Of a stretch of DNA of 64,000 nucleotides, positions 60,367 through 64,000 are shown piece by piece; the stretch's first letter is position 1, and every line of letters starts with the position of its first letter. Origin of the DNA: Opitutaceae bacterium. GTDB taxonomy: Bacteria; Verrucomicrobiota; Verrucomicrobiia; Opitutales; Opitutaceae. Where the stretch lies: assembly GCA_028284235.1 (NCBI GenBank), contig JANQSC010000071.1:1-64000 (forward strand), in the 5' to 3' direction. The notes beneath the pieces were generated by a model. The model saw nothing but the letters and a program-made list of their open reading frames with translations. It was not told the origin of the DNA and searched no databases. A program made the translations under genes and the position numbers.

Positions 60367-60855
60367 ATGATTTCTAACACGCTTAAGGCAATTAAAGAAA
60401 CTAAATCAAAACTCGCGGCTTTGGAAAAGAAAGCAGCGGACGAACAGAAGAAGCGCATTGTGAATCTTCACAAGGACGCGGGCTTCGCGACTCGGGGCGA
60501 GTTGATCGCTGCCCTGCAAGCTCTCGGTGGCGGCAAGAAGCGCGGTCGCAAGGCGGCGGCAGCTCCGAAAGCGAAAAAAGGCGCTAAGAAGCGGGCAAAG
60601 CGCACGCTCATCACGCCTGAGTTGAAAAAGGGGATCATCGCCGCGTTGAAGGCGGGCGGCAAAGGCGCTGCGGTTGCCGCTAAGTTCGGCGTATCCGTTC
60701 CGACTTTGCACAATATCAAGAAAGCGGCTGGTCTGACGAAATCACGTGGCGCTAAAAAAGCCGCCAAGAAAGCGGTTGCCAAGGCTCCCAAGAAGGCCGC
60801 GGCGAAGAAGCCAGTTGCGAAAAAGGCCGCTAAGAAAGCTGCCAAGAAAAAGTAA
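60367..60855 (+). CDS. Histone-H1-like nucleoid protein with helix-turn-helix core
   Basis: This protein has 162 residues from ATG 60367; a TTG at 60355 is in frame. It is very basic. Residues 1-50 form a coiled-coil-like helix with Lys/Glu heptads. Residues 55-80 are a Lys/Arg/Ala linker. Residues 82-122 contain a helix-turn-helix ('AAVAAKFGVSVPTLHNIKKAAGL') like those of recombinases. Residues 125-162 are a KAAK-rich tail like eukaryotic H1 and bacterial Hc1. It probably compacts or bridges DNA. A strong terminator follows the gene. Confidence 0.8.
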   Translation: MISNTLKAIKETKSKLAALEKKAADEQKKRIVNLHKDAGFATRGELIAALQALGGGKKRGRKAAAAPKAKKGAKKRAKRTLITPELKKGIIAALKAGGKGAAVAAKFGVSVPTLHNIKKAAGLTKSRGAKKAAKKAVAKAPKKAAAKKPVAKKAAKKAAKKK

Positions 60856-60880
60856 CGGCCTTCCGAAGTATTTCAATTTC

Positions 60881-60907
60881 AGCCCACTCAACCGAGTGGG
60901 CTTTTTT
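60881..60907 (+). terminator. Rho-independent terminator
   Basis: AGCCCACTC (60881-60889) and GAGTGGGCT (60894-60902) form a perfect 9-bp stem with loop AACC, followed by a T-run. It ends the H1-like gene, and in the other direction it lies just after the convergent moeB-like gene. Confidence 0.9.
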
Positions 60908-60939
60908 GTTTATTCGCGCGATTGGGAGACTGACGGGCG

Positions 60940-62112
60940 CTAGTACCGTTGCAGTTTTGGGTCGATGCGTTGCGACCAGGCGTCTATCCCGCCGGCGACG
61001 TTGATCGCGTTGTCGAAGCCGTTTTGCCGCAAATATTGGGTTACATGCATGCTGCGCGAGCCGTGATGGCACATGACGAGAAGCGGTCCGGACTTGGGAA
61101 TCGCGTCGAGATGATTGGGAATGCTGTTCATGGGGATGGGCGTTGATGGATCGACGCGGCAAATGTCTAGTTCATAAGGTTCCCGAACATCGACGAGTCG
61201 CGCGTTGCCAGAATCCAAATATTGCTTCGCTTCGCGGACGTCGACTTCGATCGGATAGTCTGTGTCTGCCATTGCGGGAGGCGTTTCTGCGTCCACGTCG
61301 CAGGTATCTTGATACCGGTCGGACGAGATCGAGGTGATCGTCGGGTTGGCGCCGCAAATCGGGCATTTCGGGTCTTTTTTGATCTTCAAGTTTCGGGTCC
61401 GCATCGAGAGCGTGTCTAACACAAGAAGCGATCCCGCTAGCGAATCCCCAATACCCAATAGCGCTTTGATCGTCTCCAGCGCTTGCATACTGCCGATGAT
61501 GCCGCAGAGCGCTCCGAGCACGCCGGCTTCCCCGCAATTGGGCACGGATCCAGCGGGGGGAGGCTCGGGAAATAGACAACGGTAGCAAGGCGCGTCATCC
61601 GTCGCATTGAAGAGCGAAACTTGTCCTTCAAATTTGAATATGCTGCCGTAGACGAGCGGTTTACGAGCGAAGTAAGCGGCGTCGTTGTTCAGGTAGCGCG
61701 TCGAAAAATTGTCGGAACCGTCAACGATTATATCGTAGTCGGAAAACAAGTTGACCGCATTGTCCGGCGTGATTCCGGATTCGTGCAGCGTTACCGAGAC
61801 GTGTGGGTTGATGCTTTGAATTCGCTCTCGGGCGGACTGCGTCTTGGCTGCCCCAACGTCGTCGGTTCCGTGTAGGAGCTGACGTTGCAAGTTGTGTAGT
61901 TCAACCGTGTCGAAGTCGGCGATTCCGAGAGCGCCCACTCCTGCGGCGGAGAGATACATGGCCACTGGACTGCCGAGTCCGCCGGCGCCGATTACGAGGG
62001 CCCGCGCGTTTTTCAAGGTTTCCTGTCCGGAGACTCCGATCTCCTCCAGGAGCACATGGCGACTGTAGCGAGCGAGTTCGGTTGCAGAGAGCGTTTCAGT
62101 GGAGTGGCCCAT
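60940..62112 (-). CDS. MoeB/ThiF-type adenylyltransferase with C-terminal rhodanese domain
   Basis: This protein has 390 residues from ATG 62112; a TTG at 62148 is upstream. The E1-like domain has 'RYSRHVLLEEIG', 'ALVIGAGGLGSPVAMYLSAAGVG' (ATP motif) and 'DGSDNFSTRYLNND'. Zn Cys pairs occur at 'PCYRCLFPEPP' and 'CPICG'. Residues about 290-390 are a rhodanese domain with active-site Cys in 'MCHHGSRS'. It adenylates and sulfurates a small carrier such as MoaD or ThiS (MoeZ-like), supplying sulfur for molybdopterin, thiamine or tRNA. It is divergent from the GMP gene. Confidence 0.92.
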   Translation of the reverse strand: MGHSTETLSATELARYSRHVLLEEIGVSGQETLKNARALVIGAGGLGSPVAMYLSAAGVGALGIADFDTVELHNLQRQLLHGTDDVGAAKTQSARERIQSINPHVSVTLHESGITPDNAVNLFSDYDIIVDGSDNFSTRYLNNDAAYFARKPLVYGSIFKFEGQVSLFNATDDAPCYRCLFPEPPPAGSVPNCGEAGVLGALCGIIGSMQALETIKALLGIGDSLAGSLLVLDTLSMRTRNLKIKKDPKCPICGANPTITSISSDRYQDTCDVDAETPPAMADTDYPIEVDVREAKQYLDSGNARLVDVREPYELDICRVDPSTPIPMNSIPNHLDAIPKSGPLLVMCHHGSRSMHVTQYLRQNGFDNAINVAGGIDAWSQRIDPKLQRY

Positions 62113-62259
62113 CAAAGCGGTAGATAGGAATCCGGACAGCAAGGGCAAATTTAATCGTCCTTGGGCGGTCGAGCCGTTTTGTTACGAATGACGGGCAAGC
62201 GATGAATCCGTGTGGATAAGCATTGACGTCGAAAGGACGTCGTTGAGATTGGGTCGGCG

Positions 62260-63333
62260 ATGTCAGAGAGATTTGTAGTAATCATGGCGGGTGGCAGAGG
62301 AGAGCGATTCTGGCCGGCCAGCCGATTGAAGAAGCCCAAACATCTGCTGCCTATAGTGGGCGACAAGCCGATGTTGACGCAGACGGTAGATCGCCTGGAT
62401 GGCTTGGTGCCGCCGGCGAACGTATTCGTTATCACCAATAGCGAGCAACTCGAGGGCGTGCGCGCGGTTTGCCCGACTTTGCCGCCCGAGAATGTCGTTG
62501 CGGAACCGGTCGGTCGCGACACCGCGGCGGCAGTCGGACTGGCTATGTTGCTCATCAAGCGCCGCGATCCGGATGCGTCGCTGGCGATGCTGCCTGCAGA
62601 CGCGCTCATCAAGGACGTAGCAGGATTTCAGTCCGCTCTCGACGCGGCGTTTTCAGCGGCGGAATCGGCCTCACAGTTGGTCACGCTCGGGATTGAGCCG
62701 ACGGAGCCGGCGACGGGTTATGGCTACATTCAAAAGGGAGAGTCGATGACCGAGTTCAACGGGGTCCCGGTCTTTCAGGTCGTCGAGTTCAAGGAAAAGC
62801 CGAATCTCGAAACGGCGAAGGCGTATTTGGAAAGCGGCGACTATTTTTGGAACGCCGGAATGTTCGTCTGGAGCGTCAATGCGATCGCCGACGCCTTGAC
62901 TCGCTTTACTCCGACCTTGAAGACGGGGCTGGACGCGATCGAAGATCGGCTCGAGGGCGGGGAGCGCCTGGACACGCTTTTAGAAGAGTTGTACCCGGAA
63001 CTCGAAAAAATATCGATCGACTTCGCTGTGATGGAAAAGGCGGACAATGTGGTTACACTAGCGGCGCCATTTGATTGGGACGATGTCGGGGCCTGGCCTG
63101 CGATCGAGCGTCACTACGCCGCGGACGCGGATGGAAACGTGGCCGACGGCGAGGCGGTTTTCGAAGCGAGCCGACGCAACATCTCGGTCGCGCCAGACGG
63201 CCATCTGATCGCCTTGATTGGCGTGGACGATCTCATCGTGGTCAATACTCCGGACGCTACCTTGGTGTGCAAGAAAGAGGAAGCGCAACGTATCAAAGAT
63301 TTGGTGAAAGGACTGAGCTCGGATCGCGTCTAG
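62260..63333 (+). CDS. Mannose-1-phosphate guanylyltransferase
   Basis: This protein has 357 residues. The nucleotidyltransferase signature 'MAGGRGERFWPASRLKKPKHLL' (GTP and Mg site) lies at residues 9-30. The substrate-binding 'GYIQKGE', 'VVEFKEKPNLETA' and 'YFWNAGMFVW' are present. It makes GDP-mannose from mannose-1-phosphate and GTP, for glycan or capsule synthesis. It lacks the C-terminal isomerase domain of bifunctional ManC. It is 25 bp upstream of ruvX. Confidence 0.94.
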   Translation: MSERFVVIMAGGRGERFWPASRLKKPKHLLPIVGDKPMLTQTVDRLDGLVPPANVFVITNSEQLEGVRAVCPTLPPENVVAEPVGRDTAAAVGLAMLLIKRRDPDASLAMLPADALIKDVAGFQSALDAAFSAAESASQLVTLGIEPTEPATGYGYIQKGESMTEFNGVPVFQVVEFKEKPNLETAKAYLESGDYFWNAGMFVWSVNAIADALTRFTPTLKTGLDAIEDRLEGGERLDTLLEELYPELEKISIDFAVMEKADNVVTLAAPFDWDDVGAWPAIERHYAADADGNVADGEAVFEASRRNISVAPDGHLIALIGVDDLIVVNTPDATLVCKKEEAQRIKDLVKGLSSDRV

Positions 63334-63358
63334 GCGCCTCGCCGCGGTTCAGATTGAA

Positions 63359-63808
63359 ATGCGGTGTATCGGAATAGACTACGGCGAGCGCCGAGTCGGC
63401 CTGAGTTTTGGCGACGAAATTGGCGTCGCGGTGCCTTTGGACGCCGCAATTGAGGAAACGGAAGACGCCCGCATCGAGCGCATCGTTCGTGTCGCTCGTG
63501 AACGGGACGCGACTGATCTCGTATTCGGATACCCCTACAATATGGACGGATCCATCGGCTTCAAAGCGAAGGAAGTCGATCAGTTCATCGAGAAAGTCGC
63601 TAGTCGCATAACCTTGAATGTCCACCGTATCGATGAACGCCTTACATCGCAGGAAGCGTCGAAGGGATTCAAAAAGGGGCGTGACGACGCCTTGCGGCGA
63701 TCCGGCAAACTGGATTCGTCCGCGGCGACTCTCATCTTGCAGGATTTTCTGAATCAGCGGATTGACTTGCCGGATTGGGAAAGCGAAGAGGGCGAGGAGC
63801 GATCATGA
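63359..63808 (+). CDS. ruvX: Putative pre-16S rRNA nuclease / Holliday-junction resolvase YqgF (RuvX)
   Basis: This protein has 149 residues of the RNase-H-like fold. 'CIGIDYGERRVGLSFGD' has the catalytic Asp7. 'LVFGYPYNMDGSIG' and 'RIDERLTSQEA' carry the next acidic residues, and 'DSSAATLILQDFL' the last Asp. It completes 16S rRNA 5' maturation; a Holliday-junction role is also reported for the family. It overlaps truA by 4 bp. Confidence 0.93.
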   Translation: MRCIGIDYGERRVGLSFGDEIGVAVPLDAAIEETEDARIERIVRVARERDATDLVFGYPYNMDGSIGFKAKEVDQFIEKVASRITLNVHRIDERLTSQEASKGFKKGRDDALRRSGKLDSSAATLILQDFLNQRIDLPDWESEEGEERS

Positions 63809-64000
63809 GGTGGAAATGCGGGTGCGCCTACGACGGCGCGGACTACGCGGGTTGGCAGACGCAAAACGAACTCGAGTCGGTGCAGGAAGTCATCACTCGC
63901 GAGCTCTCAGGGATATTCAAGAAGGACGTACGCATCGCCGGAAGCGGCCGGACCGACGCCGGCGTGCACGCGTTGGAACAAGTGTTTCATTTCGACTTTG
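63805..64000 (+). CDS. truA: tRNA pseudouridine synthase A, N-terminal part (runs off the window)
   Basis: The frame starts at ATG 63805 overlapping the ruvX stop and is open to the window end (65 codons). It reads 'AYDGADYAGWQTQNELESVQE' and the catalytic 'GSGRTDAGVHA' with Asp51. TruA forms pseudouridine at positions 38-40 of tRNA anticodon arms. Only the first quarter is present. Confidence 0.95.
   Translation, partial: MRWKCGCAYDGADYAGWQTQNELESVQEVITRELSGIFKKDVRIAGSGRTDAGVHALEQVFHFDF

Noticed and set aside
60746-60943. Arg/Pro-rich frame at the end of the H1-like gene
   Set aside because: It is an off-frame reading of the Lys/Ala repeat tail.

Overview
The window is bacterial, densely coded and mostly GC-rich. 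It most resembles a member of Verrucomicrobiota, probably an Opitutae-type lineage. This is inferred from the gene mix: paired secreted sulfatases, Tat-exported sugar-active enzymes, a GloVer/Big_2 surface protein, a histone-H1-like Lys/Ala-rich protein, a divergent metR-metE pair and a uronate-type oxidoreductase cluster. No rRNA or marker tree was available, so the phylum is not proven.

Layout. 1-2.6 kb: MoxR ATPase followed by a DUF58 protein (leftward), and a fatty-acid desaturase with a coiled-coil tail. 2.6-3.2 kb: two inverted repeats, tRNA-Arg(UCU) and a decayed tyrosine recombinase. This looks like the edge of a genomic island. 3.2-23.2 kb: an accessory region, visibly more AT-rich in its first 9 kb. 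It holds a barstar/DUF5063 immunity-type cluster, a PHP-domain/AAA ATPase with a small acidic partner (candidate defence system), orphan membrane proteins, two attC-like hairpins, a divergent pair with a ribbon-helix-helix regulator, several toxin-antitoxin modules (one broken by a palindromic element), truncated acetyltransferase starts, and isolated single-gene units (DUF5946, deacetylase, DUF2071, pyruvyl-transferase-like, DUF2911, SRPBCC).

23.3-39.9 kb: core-like genes. These are metE/metR, a Rieske protein with a very long helical C-terminus, a WD40 lipoprotein, a CDF metal transporter, a MOSC protein, a large GloVer/Big_2 protein, a chemoreceptor, and three small envelope or helical-repeat proteins. 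40.1-43.9 kb: a four-gene photolyase operon (renalase-like FAD enzyme, iron-sulfur bacterial photolyase, SDR, membrane protein). 43.9-48.4 kb: two divergent sulfatases and an RspA/ManD-like dehydratase. 48.5-53.5 kb: a leftward run with a dienelactone hydrolase, a degenerate sensor-kinase-like protein, MsrPQ, a MscS channel and a glutaredoxin.

53.6-60.1 kb: an aldo-keto reductase and then an apparent sugar-acid catabolic cluster: AGE epimerase, LacI regulator, 2-hydroxyacid dehydrogenase, Ldh-family dehydrogenase and mannonate-oxidoreductase-type SDR. 60.3-64 kb: the H1-like protein with a clear terminator, a MoeB/ThiF-rhodanese protein, mannose-1-phosphate guanylyltransferase, RuvX and the start of TruA.

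The best candidate for a little-described system is the PHP-ATPase plus small acidic protein at 6.2-8.7 kb. The Rieske-helical fusion and the pseudo-histidine-kinase are further unusual proteins.
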